Part shown: piece by piece, positions 1 to 7,558 of the stretch
Numbering within the stretch: the first letter of the stretch is position 1
Layout of the letters: every line of letters starts with the position of its first letter
Virus record (IMG/VR): IMGVR_UViG_3300031227_000496
Coordinates: 1 to 21,870 of that record
Strand: one strand, 5' to 3'
DNA length: 21,870 nucleotides
From: a virus
The notes under the pieces: generated by a model
What the model saw: only the letters and a program-made list of their open reading frames with translations
What the model was told of the DNA's origin: nothing
Databases searched by the model: none
Position numbers and translations under genes: made by a program

Positions 1-242
1 ACATCCCCTCGGACGGAGAGATCCCGCAGGATCTATGGACGAAATGCTTTATTGTCCGACCGGCGGATATATGGTGGCGCGAATGTAAACTTTCCTCTTT
101 TGGGAGTCTGTATGATTGGTATGGGGACATTACGGATGGCGCGAATCATTATTATGCACATACATTGATGGGTGAACCGTCGTGGGCGAAGGATCGGAAG
201 TCCCAATTAACTATCGGCGGGCATAAATTTTATCGATTGTAA
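1..242 (+). CDS. SleB/CwlJ-type cell wall hydrolase, C-terminal part (phage endolysin)
   Basis: This reading frame enters from the left edge (first full codon at base 3) and ends with TAA at 240-242, leaving about 79 residues. The end of the protein reads ITDGANHYYAH, then EPSWAKD, then LTIGGHKFYRL. This is the typical C-terminal signature of the Hydrolase_2 (SleB) family: D-x-T-x-GA-x-HY, a WA motif, and TIGGH-x-FY at the very end. Family members cleave peptidoglycan, and phage copies act as endolysins. The position just upstream of a holin and other lysis genes fits that role. The N-terminal half with the catalytic Glu lies outside the window. Family assignment is by motif only. Confidence 0.8.
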   Translation, partial: IPSDGEIPQDLWTKCFIVRPADIWWRECKLSSFGSLYDWYGDITDGANHYYAHTLMGEPSWAKDRKSQLTIGGHKFYRL

Positions 243-291
243 TCTATTAATAAAGGAAAACATCATGGATAACCACAACAGGAGGAATGCA

Positions 292-999
292 ATGAAAACA
301 ATAATCGGGGCCGTTATCGGCCTTTTTATCGTTGCCCTGTGTATTAGCTGGGCCTACGGATTTTCCGTGGAGGGTCAGACACAGATCAACAATACAGGCA
401 TGTTTAAGGTGAACGCAAATGCGAGCGACGCGAATAATCGGGTGGAGGGTGTGTATGATCAGGAGCGCTACCAGCTCGATGTGTTCGGCCACGGCGGCCA
501 GGTGAGTGTCTATAATTCCTTTTCCTCGGAAGACGCTATGATCGAAACATCCATCGCGCATGCACCGGATCCGGCGGACAAAGGATCTCATATTAATATG
601 ACGGAGAAAGTGGGTACAACCCGGGTGAGTGAGGAGAACTGCTGCGCGGGCGCGGGCGGATCATCATTCAATACATATGGAGGCCTTGAGATGGCATCCT
701 CCGGCGATATGATCTCCGGCCTGTACGGAGTCGGCGCCCAGGGATCGGGCCGGTTTAATGTGGCCGCGGTCGAGCACCAGGTGGGCGACGGGATTCACGG
801 CATTGCCATATATAATTTTGATCAGCGGGGCAATGGGGATTTTAGTCTAAACCATGCATTCGAGTTCGGCTGTGGTGGACCATCCACCGAGGCGGGACCA
901 CCGGACATGGATTTGGGGAGTAAACTTGTGCTGTGCCCGTGGGATGCCGCGAAAGACCAGGGAGTGGGGAGTCTTTTCGGCGGGAATATAGTGCCGTAG
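292..999 (+). CDS. secreted protein of unknown function
   Basis: This encodes 235 residues. I chose ATG at 292 because AGGAGG (280-285) sits 6 nt upstream and the product then begins with a classical signal peptide: MKTII, a hydrophobic run to about residue 20, and a likely cleavage after AYG near residue 24. An in-frame ATG at 265 would add nine residues before the signal and is less likely. The mature part is rich in Gly, Asn and Ser with short alternating segments, suggesting a beta-rich extracellular or periplasmic protein. Four Cys occur late (CC, then FGCGG, then LVLC) and could form disulfides. I do not recognise the family. It lies between endolysin and peptidase genes, so a role in lysis or host-envelope modification is possible but not shown. 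Confidence 0.7.
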   Translation: MKTIIGAVIGLFIVALCISWAYGFSVEGQTQINNTGMFKVNANASDANNRVEGVYDQERYQLDVFGHGGQVSVYNSFSSEDAMIETSIAHAPDPADKGSHINMTEKVGTTRVSEENCCAGAGGSSFNTYGGLEMASSGDMISGLYGVGAQGSGRFNVAAVEHQVGDGIHGIAIYNFDQRGNGDFSLNHAFEFGCGGPSTEAGPPDMDLGSKLVLCPWDAAKDQGVGSLFGGNIVP

Positions 1000-1000
1000 C

Positions 1001-1049
1001 GGACAGAGGACAGAGGACGGAAGACAGAGGACAGATGACGGAGGACAGC
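1001..1049 (+). repeat. heptamer array, unit GGACAGA, 7 copies
   Basis: Seven consecutive 7-bp units of consensus GGACRGA fill the gap between the stop of the secreted-protein gene (999) and the next ATG (1050), with one base left over. The last two units join to give GGAGG at 1040-1044, which is the ribosome binding site of the next gene with a 5-nt spacer. Confidence 0.9.
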
Positions 1050-1661
1050 ATGACTATGATGGAGCGCGTGAGGGAAATGATGGCCCGAATGAGGGGTCAG
1101 AGATCAGGGACCAGGCGGCAGAGGCCAGGGATCAGGAAGAAAATATCGTATGAACGTGGCACACGCCGCACGGGATATGAAAGAAAGATATTGAACTGGC
1201 AGGCTCGGGAAATGGTAAGCCTCGGAATGCAGGAAATAAAGACGTTTCAGGAGGGTGCCTACGATTTTGACAAGATCCGCAAGGCCCACGACTGGGTGCT
1301 ACGGAATATAAAATGGAATTCCGACCAGGTTGTTTATGGCCGCACTGATTTCTGGGCGATATCAGATCGGGTTATCAAGCTAAAGACCGATGATTGCGAC
1401 GGCCAGGCAGTGGCAATGTGGCGCAAGATGCTGGATGCGGGTCTTCCGGATCTGGAGATAGGCATGGCCATCCTGATAGGCAACGGTCAGGGACATATGA
1501 CCGGACTGTATCATTTTACCGACGATGATTTCTGGGTGCTCGACAATGGATATATGACCACGGATATTATTAAGGCCTCGGAATTATTTGCAAACAAGAA
1601 ACGATGCAAGGGAATGAAACCCGTGGCAGGGTTTAATCTGCATCAGTTCTGGTCATACTAA
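1050..1661 (+). CDS. transglutaminase-like cysteine peptidase (BTLCP type)
   Basis: This encodes 203 residues. ATG 1050 is preceded by GGAGG at 1040-1044; the frame is open further upstream, but that part is translated repeat and was excluded. Residues about 70-170 match the bacterial transglutaminase-like cysteine proteinase fold (BTLCP, PF06035): a helix with HDWVLRNIKW, then YGRTDFWA, then the catalytic Cys in DDCDGQAVAMWR (C116), a His in GQGHMTG (H149) and an Asp in WVLDN (D165). Members are thought to be peptidases or peptide crosslinkers acting in the cell envelope. No signal peptide is visible. Residues 16-30, rich in Arg, Gln and Gly, are encoded by a second heptamer array. The lysis-module setting suggests an envelope-directed role (inference). 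Confidence 0.78.
   Translation: MTMMERVREMMARMRGQRSGTRRQRPGIRKKISYERGTRRTGYERKILNWQAREMVSLGMQEIKTFQEGAYDFDKIRKAHDWVLRNIKWNSDQVVYGRTDFWAISDRVIKLKTDDCDGQAVAMWRKMLDAGLPDLEIGMAILIGNGQGHMTGLYHFTDDDFWVLDNGYMTTDIIKASELFANKKRCKGMKPVAGFNLHQFWSY
1095..1136 (+). repeat. heptamer array inside a coding region, consensus GRYCAGR, 6 copies
   Basis: Six degenerate 7-bp units (GGTCAGA, GATCAGG, GACCAGG and so on) lie within the 5' end of the peptidase gene. 42 bp is 14 codons, so the frame is kept. A 14-bp segment here (GAGGCCAGGGATCA) recurs in reverse complement at 7610-7623. Confidence 0.8.
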
Positions 1662-1667
1662 AATACT

Positions 1668-1752
1668 CACCACGGAGACACAGAGGGCACGGAGAATAAA
1701 AAAAATTATAAAAAAAAGATATTTACTCTGTGAACTCTGTGTCTCTGTGGTG
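1668..1752. repeat. inverted repeat with 27-nt arms around an A-rich loop
   Basis: Left arm 1668-1694 and right arm 1726-1752 are near-perfect reverse complements: 23 of 27 Watson-Crick pairs, two more as G-U, and one two-base mismatch. The 31-nt loop is almost all A and T. The element fills the gap between the peptidase and holin genes. The right-arm sequence occurs again at 8381-8407, so this is a dispersed repeat and not simply a terminator; no U-tract follows the right arm. Confidence 0.85.
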
Positions 1753-1772
1753 AATAAAACGTGAGGGGGATC

Positions 1773-2342
1773 ATGGACTGGAAGGAAGTAGGTTCGGCGT
1801 TTGTGAGTAAGGGATTGCCTTTGCTTGGCGCGGTACTCGGTGGACCGGCAGGCGGCGCTATTGGGGCCGGTGTATCCGGACTTTTGTCTTCCGCCCTGGG
1901 ACTTACCTCGGATGAGATTCAGCCGAATAAAATTCTTGAGATGATGACCACGGATCCGGCGGCCATTACCAGGCTCCGGGAAATAGAATCAAATAATAAA
2001 ATAGAACTCCAGAGGCTCATCGTCCGTGGCGAGGAATTACGATTAGCCGGCGAGACACAACAGATCATGGCCGTTAATCAGACCATGCAGGCGGAGTCTA
2101 AAAGCGAGCATTGGGCACAATGGGCCTGGAGGCCCTACTGGGGCTTTATCTCCGGGACTACCTTTCTTGTGGTCGCGGTGTTTGTCTGTGTACTGGGATA
2201 TAAGGCGGTGACCGGCAGCAACCCGCAGGCCATCGGTATGATTCCCCTGCTGGTCGGCGCGTTCACCACGCTCTTTGGCGTGCCCGGCGCGATACTCGGC
2301 ATCAGTGCCTGGGGACGTAATAAGTTAAAGATTAAAAATTAA
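1773..2342 (+). CDS. 3-TM holin (GTA holin-like)
   Basis: This encodes 189 residues. ATG 1773 has GAGGGG at 1763-1768; a GTG at 1761 in the same frame would place the start before that site. Three hydrophobic segments are seen: a Gly/Ala-rich one at about 14-44, then about 122-142 and about 155-178. A charged, probably helical stretch lies between the first two. HWAQWAWRPYWG just before the second segment matches the WxRP motif of the 3-TM holins called GTA_holin_3TM (PF11351). Such proteins form lesions in the inner membrane that release the endolysin. Its position next to the SleB-type hydrolase and the lipoprotein gene supports a lysis role. The next gene starts 14 nt downstream. Confidence 0.72.
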   Translation: MDWKEVGSAFVSKGLPLLGAVLGGPAGGAIGAGVSGLLSSALGLTSDEIQPNKILEMMTTDPAAITRLREIESNNKIELQRLIVRGEELRLAGETQQIMAVNQTMQAESKSEHWAQWAWRPYWGFISGTTFLVVAVFVCVLGYKAVTGSNPQAIGMIPLLVGAFTTLFGVPGAILGISAWGRNKLKIKN

Positions 2343-2356
2343 AGTGAAGCAATTAT

Positions 2357-2722
2357 ATGAGTTATATCAAATACTTAGCATTTATATTAATTTTGCCGTT
2401 TATCTTCTCCTGCGCATCCATACCGGCAAAGTGGTCTCTCCGGGATAAGGCCCTTGGCACTATTGCCATTACAGGCTCTATCGCGGATACGGCGATCACG
2501 GAGCGCATGCTTGACACGGGCCGGTACAAGGAAACGAATTTATTTCTGGAGGATCATCCCTCCGATGGGGCTCTGGGCCTGCTTACGGCAATCGAGATCA
2601 TCGGCGTGATGCTCCTCGCTCACTATGCACCGGAGAAATATCGACCGTATATTCTTGGCACCTGGGCGGCAATTGGCTGGGGCTGTACATATCATAATTA
2701 TAGATTATGGAAAAAGGAGTAA
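2357..2722 (+). CDS. small phage lipoprotein of the lysis region
   Basis: This encodes 121 residues. The N-terminus has a lipoprotein signal: Lys5, a hydrophobic run, and the lipobox IFSC with Cys19 followed by Ala, a +2 residue that does not retain the protein in the inner membrane of proteobacteria. Two further hydrophobic stretches occur at about 75-92 and 100-113. An outer-membrane spanin would be expected to be a lipoprotein in this position, but the extra hydrophobic segments are unusual for one, so the function stays open. No strong Shine-Dalgarno precedes ATG 2357. The stop nearly touches the next gene (ATG 2726). Confidence 0.65.
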   Translation: MSYIKYLAFILILPFIFSCASIPAKWSLRDKALGTIAITGSIADTAITERMLDTGRYKETNLFLEDHPSDGALGLLTAIEIIGVMLLAHYAPEKYRPYILGTWAAIGWGCTYHNYRLWKKE

Positions 2723-2725
2723 TGG

Positions 2726-3058
2726 ATGGAAACCGCCGTATTATCGCAGACACTACAAAACGCAAAGCCCTATGGTTTCGTCGGGCTCGTACTCATGTTA
2801 ATAATAATTCTTTGGTATATCGACAGCCGCAAGGTTTACAGCATTCTCAATCAGTACAAATCGGATATGGCGGAGATGCGCCGCATGTATGAAAGCAACG
2901 TGGCCCTGGTTAGAGACTACAAGAACCTGGCAGCGGATCTCAAAGAAGTTGTCATCATGAATACCCAGGCGATCACACGAATGGACAGCGACGTAAAAGG
3001 CAACCAGTTTTGTCCGATGGTGCGCCTGGATAAAAAGGCAAAAGGGGTAACAATTTGA
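2726..3058 (+). CDS. membrane-anchored coiled-coil protein (DUF2730/Mu gp25-like)
   Basis: This encodes 110 residues. AAGGAG at 2714-2719 lies 6 nt before ATG 2726. One membrane segment (about residues 16-32, GFVGLVLMLIIILWYI) is followed by a basic residue cluster and a long helical, charged region (about 35-95) with heptad-like spacing. Single-pass N-terminus plus coiled coil, and position just before the terminase genes, match the small DUF2730 proteins of Mu-like phages; it could instead be an inner-membrane spanin. Its stop overlaps the TTG start of the next gene (TTGA at 3055-3058), so the two are probably translationally coupled. Confidence 0.62.
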   Translation: METAVLSQTLQNAKPYGFVGLVLMLIIILWYIDSRKVYSILNQYKSDMAEMRRMYESNVALVRDYKNLAADLKEVVIMNTQAITRMDSDVKGNQFCPMVRLDKKAKGVTI

Positions 3059-3297
3059 GCGAGATATTAAAATACAAGGGACGGCTTTCCGAAAAAGAGC
3101 TGGAGGCCAAACAATTACGCCTCGGCGCCGATGGTCTTGTTAAATCCCTGCGGGATACACTGGATCCATTCGAGCCGGTGGAAGAGCTCAACATCGAGCT
3201 GGCATCCCAGGAAATGGCAAACCTGGAAAAGGCGTTGCTGGAGCTCAGAGACACATTACACGACATCACGGCCATTAAAAAGGCCCTGGGGAGATAA
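3055..3297 (+). CDS. small coiled-coil protein upstream of the terminase
   Basis: This encodes 80 residues from a TTG start at 3055 that overlaps the preceding stop by four bases; GGGG at about 3044-3047 is the likely ribosome binding site. The product is highly charged and predicted helical throughout, with Leu at regular spacing and no membrane segment. It occupies the place of the short Mu gp26-like genes that precede the terminase. I do not recognise a specific family. Confidence 0.6.
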   Translation: MSEILKYKGRLSEKELEAKQLRLGADGLVKSLRDTLDPFEPVEELNIELASQEMANLEKALLELRDTLHDITAIKKALGR

Positions 3298-3302
3298 CGG
3301 AT

Positions 3303-3692
3303 ATGACCGAGTCCTTAGAGCGCAGAGATCAGGCAGAGGAGCTCTACATAATCGACGGCCTCACTCTGGAGCAGGTCTCGGAGCGGACCGGCATATCCGT
3401 CCAGACACTGAAGCAGTGGTCCACAAAGGATGGCTGGAAAACAAAGCGCAAAGACTATCGCCAGGATCGAGAAACCTTCCAAGGCACCCTGAGCACCCTG
3501 CGCACAAAGATGTTGACGCAGGCCCTGAATACCCTTGATCCGCAGGTGATATATGCACTGGTGGCCCTGGAAAAGGTATTGATAAGCAAGGGGAAAGACA
3601 AGGTTGATTCTCCCGACGGAGAGCCGGAGGAAAAGATGGACCCCAAGGAACTCATTAAATTCATAAAGGAGCAGGTTTATGGGCTCCGTTGA
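3303..3692 (+). CDS. phage terminase small subunit (DUF1804-like, HTH)
   Basis: This encodes 129 residues. GGGGAG at 3288-3293 precedes ATG 3303. Residues 8-40 contain a helix-turn-helix, with LTLEQVSERTGIS as the first two helices and VQTLKQWSTKDGWKTKR as the recognition helix and wing. The KDGW motif after the HTH is typical of small-terminase and DUF1804 proteins of Mu-like and B3-like phages. Such proteins bind phage DNA and present it to the large terminase. The C-terminal part is acidic then helical, as expected for oligomerisation and large-subunit contact. The last 14 nt overlap the large-terminase gene. Confidence 0.78.
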   Translation: MTESLERRDQAEELYIIDGLTLEQVSERTGISVQTLKQWSTKDGWKTKRKDYRQDRETFQGTLSTLRTKMLTQALNTLDPQVIYALVALEKVLISKGKDKVDSPDGEPEEKMDPKELIKFIKEQVYGLR

Positions 3693-5151
3693 TCCGGCGG
3701 TAAACCTAACGGACTACCAGAAAAACTGGGTGCAGGATCACAGCCGGTTTAAGATCGGCGTCATTACCCGGCAGGGCGGCAAATCATTCAGCGGCGCCCT
3801 GGAGCCCGTGTTGGACTGCGCGGAGCAGAAAGACATGTGGGTGTTTCTCTCGGCGGGCGAGCGTCAGAGCAAGGAGTTAATGAGCAAGGCCGCGATGCAC
3901 GCACGTGCGGTCGGCAAGGTGATCGAGGAATTGGAGGGCGAATACTGGGTCGATAAGGATACGGTCTACAAACAACTTGAGATCGTGATGCCAAACGGCT
4001 CTCGTATTATCGGGCTTCCCGCGAACCCGGACACGGCCCGCGGATGGTCCGCGAATATCCTGCTGGATGAGTTTGCCCTGCATAGGGACAGCCGCGAAAT
4101 ATGGAAGGCCATGTTTCCCACGGTCACCCGTGGGTATAAGATTCGGATTATTTCTACATTCAAGGGAAAGAGCAATAAATTTTATGAGTTGTTTTTCGGC
4201 GCTCCCACAAAGCAGCGATTCACGGGCGCCGACTTTGAGAATGTCGGTGAACGGGGCGGATGGTCCAAGCACTTTGTAAATATCTATCAGGCAATACAGA
4301 TGGGCCTTGAACTCCATGATGAGGAAGGGGCACCCATCGAGCCGGAAGACCTCAGGCTTGCCCTCAATGACGACGACGCGTGGCAGGAAGAGTTCGAGTG
4401 CGTGCCGTCGGATGAGGTGAGCGCATGGCTCGGCCATGATTTGATCTCATCCGTCGAGGATGTACGCATAGAGAAAGAGCCTTCCTGGGTGGCGGATCTC
4501 ATAGCCGCCGCAACGGAAAATTACAAACTCTATAAACAAACAAAGATAAAGCCGGCCCTGCCGTTACACGTCCTCGCCAAGATAAAATTTTTAGGGGGCC
4601 TCCATGTCGGCATGGATATAGGCAGAAAAAAGGATTTGTCGGTGATCTGGGTGGATCAGGAAATAGACAATATACTGCAATGTGCCGCGGTGGTTGAACT
4701 AAAACGAACCCCGTTTTTTATTCAAGAGCAGGTACTGTATACGATTCTTTCCATCCCGAGATTTATTCGCGCCTGTATAGATGAGACCGGCATCGGCGCG
4801 CAGATCGCCGAGGGCGCCCAGGATCGATTCGGCGAATATAAGGTCGAGGGTATCCCATTTACAGCGGAGAATAAGGAGGTACTGGCCATCGGTATCAAGC
4901 AGAATTTCGAGGATATCGGCAGCCGGATTCCGTCCGACAGCACGATCCGGAGTTCACTGCACAGTGTAAAAAAATATCCGACAACCACCAAACATTTCCG
5001 GTTTGACGCGGAAAAGACCGAGGCCACGGGCCACGCCGATCATTTCTGGGCCAAGACCCTTGCCGTGCATGCGGCAAGTACACCCGCCGGCATCATAGAA
5101 TATAAAACAGTAATATCCCGCCGGTTCACGGCGATGCAGGGAGCATATTAA
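3679..5151 (+). CDS. terminase large subunit (Mu gp28-like)
   Basis: This encodes 490 residues. AGGAG at 3667-3671, inside the preceding gene, precedes ATG 3679 by 7 nt. The N-terminal ATPase shows a Walker A-like TRQGGKS (residues 30-36) and a Walker B ILLDEFA with D130/E131. The C-terminal RNase H-like nuclease shows three well-placed acidic residues: D313 in VGMDIGRKKDLSVIWV, D368 in CIDETGIGAQ, and D454 in HADHFWA. The protein drives ATP-dependent packaging of DNA into the prohead and cuts the packaged end. Length and motif order fit the Mu-type headful terminases. Start and stop abut the small terminase and portal genes, consistent with one operon. Confidence 0.92.
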   Translation: MGSVDPAVNLTDYQKNWVQDHSRFKIGVITRQGGKSFSGALEPVLDCAEQKDMWVFLSAGERQSKELMSKAAMHARAVGKVIEELEGEYWVDKDTVYKQLEIVMPNGSRIIGLPANPDTARGWSANILLDEFALHRDSREIWKAMFPTVTRGYKIRIISTFKGKSNKFYELFFGAPTKQRFTGADFENVGERGGWSKHFVNIYQAIQMGLELHDEEGAPIEPEDLRLALNDDDAWQEEFECVPSDEVSAWLGHDLISSVEDVRIEKEPSWVADLIAAATENYKLYKQTKIKPALPLHVLAKIKFLGGLHVGMDIGRKKDLSVIWVDQEIDNILQCAAVVELKRTPFFIQEQVLYTILSIPRFIRACIDETGIGAQIAEGAQDRFGEYKVEGIPFTAENKEVLAIGIKQNFEDIGSRIPSDSTIRSSLHSVKKYPTTTKHFRFDAEKTEATGHADHFWAKTLAVHAASTPAGIIEYKTVISRRFTAMQGAY

Positions 5152-6717
5152 ATGATTGTAGATCAGTTTGGTAGAGAGATCAAAATAAAAAAGCGACCGG
5201 AGACGCGGGAGATCGCGGTCACCACAATCCGGGACAGGTGGTCTGGATATCCGAGCCAGGGTTTAACCCCGCAAGGTCTGACAACTATTCTTAAGAACGC
5301 GGACGCCGGGGATCTTTACAGCCAGGCGGAGCTATACGAGGAGATGGAGGAAAAAGACACACATCTGTTTTCCCAGATGCAGACAAGAAAAAACGCGGTC
5401 CAGGGTCTGGAGTATGAGATCCTGCCGTATTCAAACAGCGCCGAGGACACCAAGATCCGGGATTTTATAACCGATGTGATTGCGGCAATAACGGATTTTG
5501 ACGACGCCCAATTGAATTTGCTGGATGCCATTGGGAAGGGCTTTGCCCTGTCCGAGGTCATGTGGGATGTCCAAGGGAAACAGGCGGTAATCAGCGGGCT
5601 CAACTGGATCCACCAGAAGCGCGCCCTCTTTTATTCCGATTACGAAAAAGGCCTCTGGGAAAAACAATACGAGATGCCGCGCATCATCACGGAATCCGAG
5701 CAGGTCAAGGGCGAGGAGATGCCCGCGTTCAAATTATTGTATCACCGATACAAGGCCAGATCCGGCTATGACACCAGGGCCGGCATACTCAGAACGTGTG
5801 CCTGGATGTATTTGTTCAAGAACTACGCCATCAAGGACTGGGTTGCATTCACGGAGATCTTCGGTATGCCCATGCGGCTTGGAAAATATGATTCGAGCGC
5901 GGGCAAGGAAGACAAGGAGGCACTTATCTCCGCTATCCGAAGCCTGGGAAGTGACGCGGCCGGAATTATCTCAAAAAACACCGAGATTGAATTTCTCGAG
6001 GTCGCCAAGTATGCGGGCAGGGATAATACCTACGAGGTACTCGCGGAATTCTGCAACAAGGAAATGTCAAAGGCGATTTTGGGCCAGACCGCGACCACGG
6101 AGGGAACCCCAGGCAGGCTTGGGGCCGACGATGCCCAGGACCTGGTGCGGCATGATCTCATCAAGGCGGATGAAGAGTCTCTCGCCAAGACATATCGTTC
6201 ACAATTTATACGCCCCCTCGTGGGCTATAATTTTGGATGGGATAAACCCCTGCCGTGGTTCAAATTCCGATTCGAGACAGCGGAGGATCTCAAGGACCTC
6301 TCCGAGGTATACAAAAATCTCCGTGAGATCAACCAGCCCATGTCCGCGGAGCATGTATCGGAGAGGTTCAAGATCCCCCTCCCTAAAAAGGGAGAGACGA
6401 CATTGGATGCCCCGGCGCAAAAATCAACCATGACCTCGGCCAAGGACAGACACATTATCGCGAAACAGACCCCATTTTCGCCTGAACAGGAGACAATAGA
6501 GGGTTTGGTAGGGGAGAGCATGGATCGTGCAGCCACGGCCATGTCAGGCCTTCAGGAGCCGGTAAAAAAACTAATTGCACGGGCCACATCCCTGGAGGAG
6601 ATCCGTGACGGGCTCTCCGCGCTCTACGATGAAATGGACCGGAAGGAAATGGAGGAGCTCCTTGCACGCTCCGTGTATGTGGCGGAGTTGTATGGGAGGC
6701 TGAGTGTGAGGGAGTAG
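5152..6717 (+). CDS. portal protein (DUF935, Mu gp29-like)
   Basis: This encodes 521 residues, with the ATG immediately after the terminase stop and GGGAG upstream at 5139-5143. Diagnostic stretches of DUF935 portals are present: YEEMEEKDTHLFSQMQTRK near residue 62, GKGFALSEVMW near 128, WVAFTEIFGMPMRLGKYD near 233, and ILGQTATTEGTPGRLG near 312. The portal forms the dodecameric ring at the head vertex through which DNA enters and on which the connector assembles. The C-terminal 100 residues are helical and charged, as usual for the crown region. Length is typical for the family. Confidence 0.93.
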   Translation: MIVDQFGREIKIKKRPETREIAVTTIRDRWSGYPSQGLTPQGLTTILKNADAGDLYSQAELYEEMEEKDTHLFSQMQTRKNAVQGLEYEILPYSNSAEDTKIRDFITDVIAAITDFDDAQLNLLDAIGKGFALSEVMWDVQGKQAVISGLNWIHQKRALFYSDYEKGLWEKQYEMPRIITESEQVKGEEMPAFKLLYHRYKARSGYDTRAGILRTCAWMYLFKNYAIKDWVAFTEIFGMPMRLGKYDSSAGKEDKEALISAIRSLGSDAAGIISKNTEIEFLEVAKYAGRDNTYEVLAEFCNKEMSKAILGQTATTEGTPGRLGADDAQDLVRHDLIKADEESLAKTYRSQFIRPLVGYNFGWDKPLPWFKFRFETAEDLKDLSEVYKNLREINQPMSAEHVSERFKIPLPKKGETTLDAPAQKSTMTSAKDRHIIAKQTPFSPEQETIEGLVGESMDRAATAMSGLQEPVKKLIARATSLEEIRDGLSALYDEMDRKEMEELLARSVYVAELYGRLSVRE

Positions 6718-6727
6718 GGGAAGAAGA

Positions 6728-6755
6728 TGAAATTGGAAATTGGAAATTGGAAATT
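6728..6755 (+). repeat. heptamer array, unit GGAAATT, 4 copies
   Basis: One TGAAATT and three exact GGAAATT units fill the gap between portal and methyltransferase. Together with the preceding bases they form the 19-bp sequence at 6723-6741, which is repeated exactly at 8309-8327. Confidence 0.9.
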
Positions 6756-6766
6756 GGGAAGAAAAG

Positions 6767-7558
6767 ATGAAACCATATTACGACCATAACGGCATTACGA
6801 TCTATAACGGGGATTGCTTAGAGATAATGCCGGATATCCCTACTGGTTTTGTTGATATGGTAATGGCAGATCCGCCCTACGGCACGACTGCTTGTGCTTG
6901 GGATTCGATTATACCGTTTGAACCAATGTGGGAGCAACTGAAGCGAATTATCAAGCCTAATGGTGCGATTGTAATGACTGCATCCCAACCGTTCACCACG
7001 ACCCTAATAAGCTCTAATATGGGGATGTTTAAATATGAATGGATTTGGAAGAAATCAAATCCTTCAAATATTGCCTTGGCAAATAAACAACCCATGAAGT
7101 ATCATGAAAACATTATAGTTTTTTGTGATGGACAGTCCTTGTATAATAAGGAAATGGTTACAAGGCTTAGTAACCGGATAAAACAAGCGCAAAGTTCTAA
7201 TTACAGTTTCCATAATTCTGGAAGCGCACAAACTGGCTTAAAGTATATAGAGGTTAATTCTAATAAATATGATGCAAACAAGAAGAATCCAAGTAGCGTT
7301 TTGGAGATAAATTCTTTGCGGCCCAACTCAAAGGAGTTTGTAAATCACCCCACCCAAAAGCCAGTAGCACTTATGGAATACCTTATCAATACCTACACCA
7401 ACGAAGGCGAAATGGTGCTGGACTTTGCAATGGGTTCAGGCACAACCCTTGTAGCTGGTAAAAAATTAGGGCGCAAGGCAATAGGGATTGAAATATCAGA
7501 AAAAGATTGCGAGACAGCGGTGGGGCGGCTTGCACAGGAGGCAATGCCTCTTGGCTAA
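6767..7558 (+). CDS. DNA methyltransferase, beta class (DPPY)
   Basis: This encodes 263 residues from ATG 6767; the frame is open upstream to a TTG inside the heptamer array, which I regard as untranslated. The catalytic motif ADPPYGTT (D35-Y38) comes first, a variable region follows, and the SAM-binding motif VLDFAMGSGTT (from about D219) comes last, so this is a beta-class enzyme. DPPY points to N6-adenine methylation, though N4-cytosine is not excluded. SQPFTTTLI and HPTQKP are also typical of this family. It probably protects phage DNA from host restriction. It interrupts the usual portal to F-protein order, is visibly AT-richer than its neighbours, and is bordered by heptamer arrays, so it looks like a cargo gene gained later. 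No restriction enzyme is present. Confidence 0.88.
   Translation: MKPYYDHNGITIYNGDCLEIMPDIPTGFVDMVMADPPYGTTACAWDSIIPFEPMWEQLKRIIKPNGAIVMTASQPFTTTLISSNMGMFKYEWIWKKSNPSNIALANKQPMKYHENIIVFCDGQSLYNKEMVTRLSNRIKQAQSSNYSFHNSGSAQTGLKYIEVNSNKYDANKKNPSSVLEINSLRPNSKEFVNHPTQKPVALMEYLINTYTNEGEMVLDFAMGSGTTLVAGKKLGRKAIGIEISEKDCETAVGRLAQEAMPLG

Noticed and set aside
933-1049. N-terminal extension of the peptidase gene
   Set aside because: It would overlap the end of the secreted-protein gene and translate the heptamer array; GGAGG before ATG 1050 marks the start.
1668-1752. Long hairpin as an intrinsic terminator
   Set aside because: The loop is 31 nt and no U-run follows the right arm; the same sequence recurs elsewhere without a partner arm.
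2707-2892. 61-codon frame overlapping the lipoprotein and coiled-coil genes
   Set aside because: The coiled-coil gene from 2726 has the better-placed ribosome binding site and a meaningful membrane segment.
3877-4437. Minus-strand frame of 186 codons opposite the large terminase
   Set aside because: It lies wholly inside a gene with clear ATPase and nuclease motifs, has no recognisable domain and no ribosome binding site; it is a byproduct of GC-rich codon use.
5768-6433. Plus-strand frame of 221 codons inside the portal gene
   Set aside because: It is in another frame of the well-supported DUF935 gene and is extremely rich in Arg, Ser and Pro.
6740-6766. TTG start for the methyltransferase
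   Set aside because: The codons would lie in the GGAAATT array; ATG 6767 gives the usual short N-terminus of the family.
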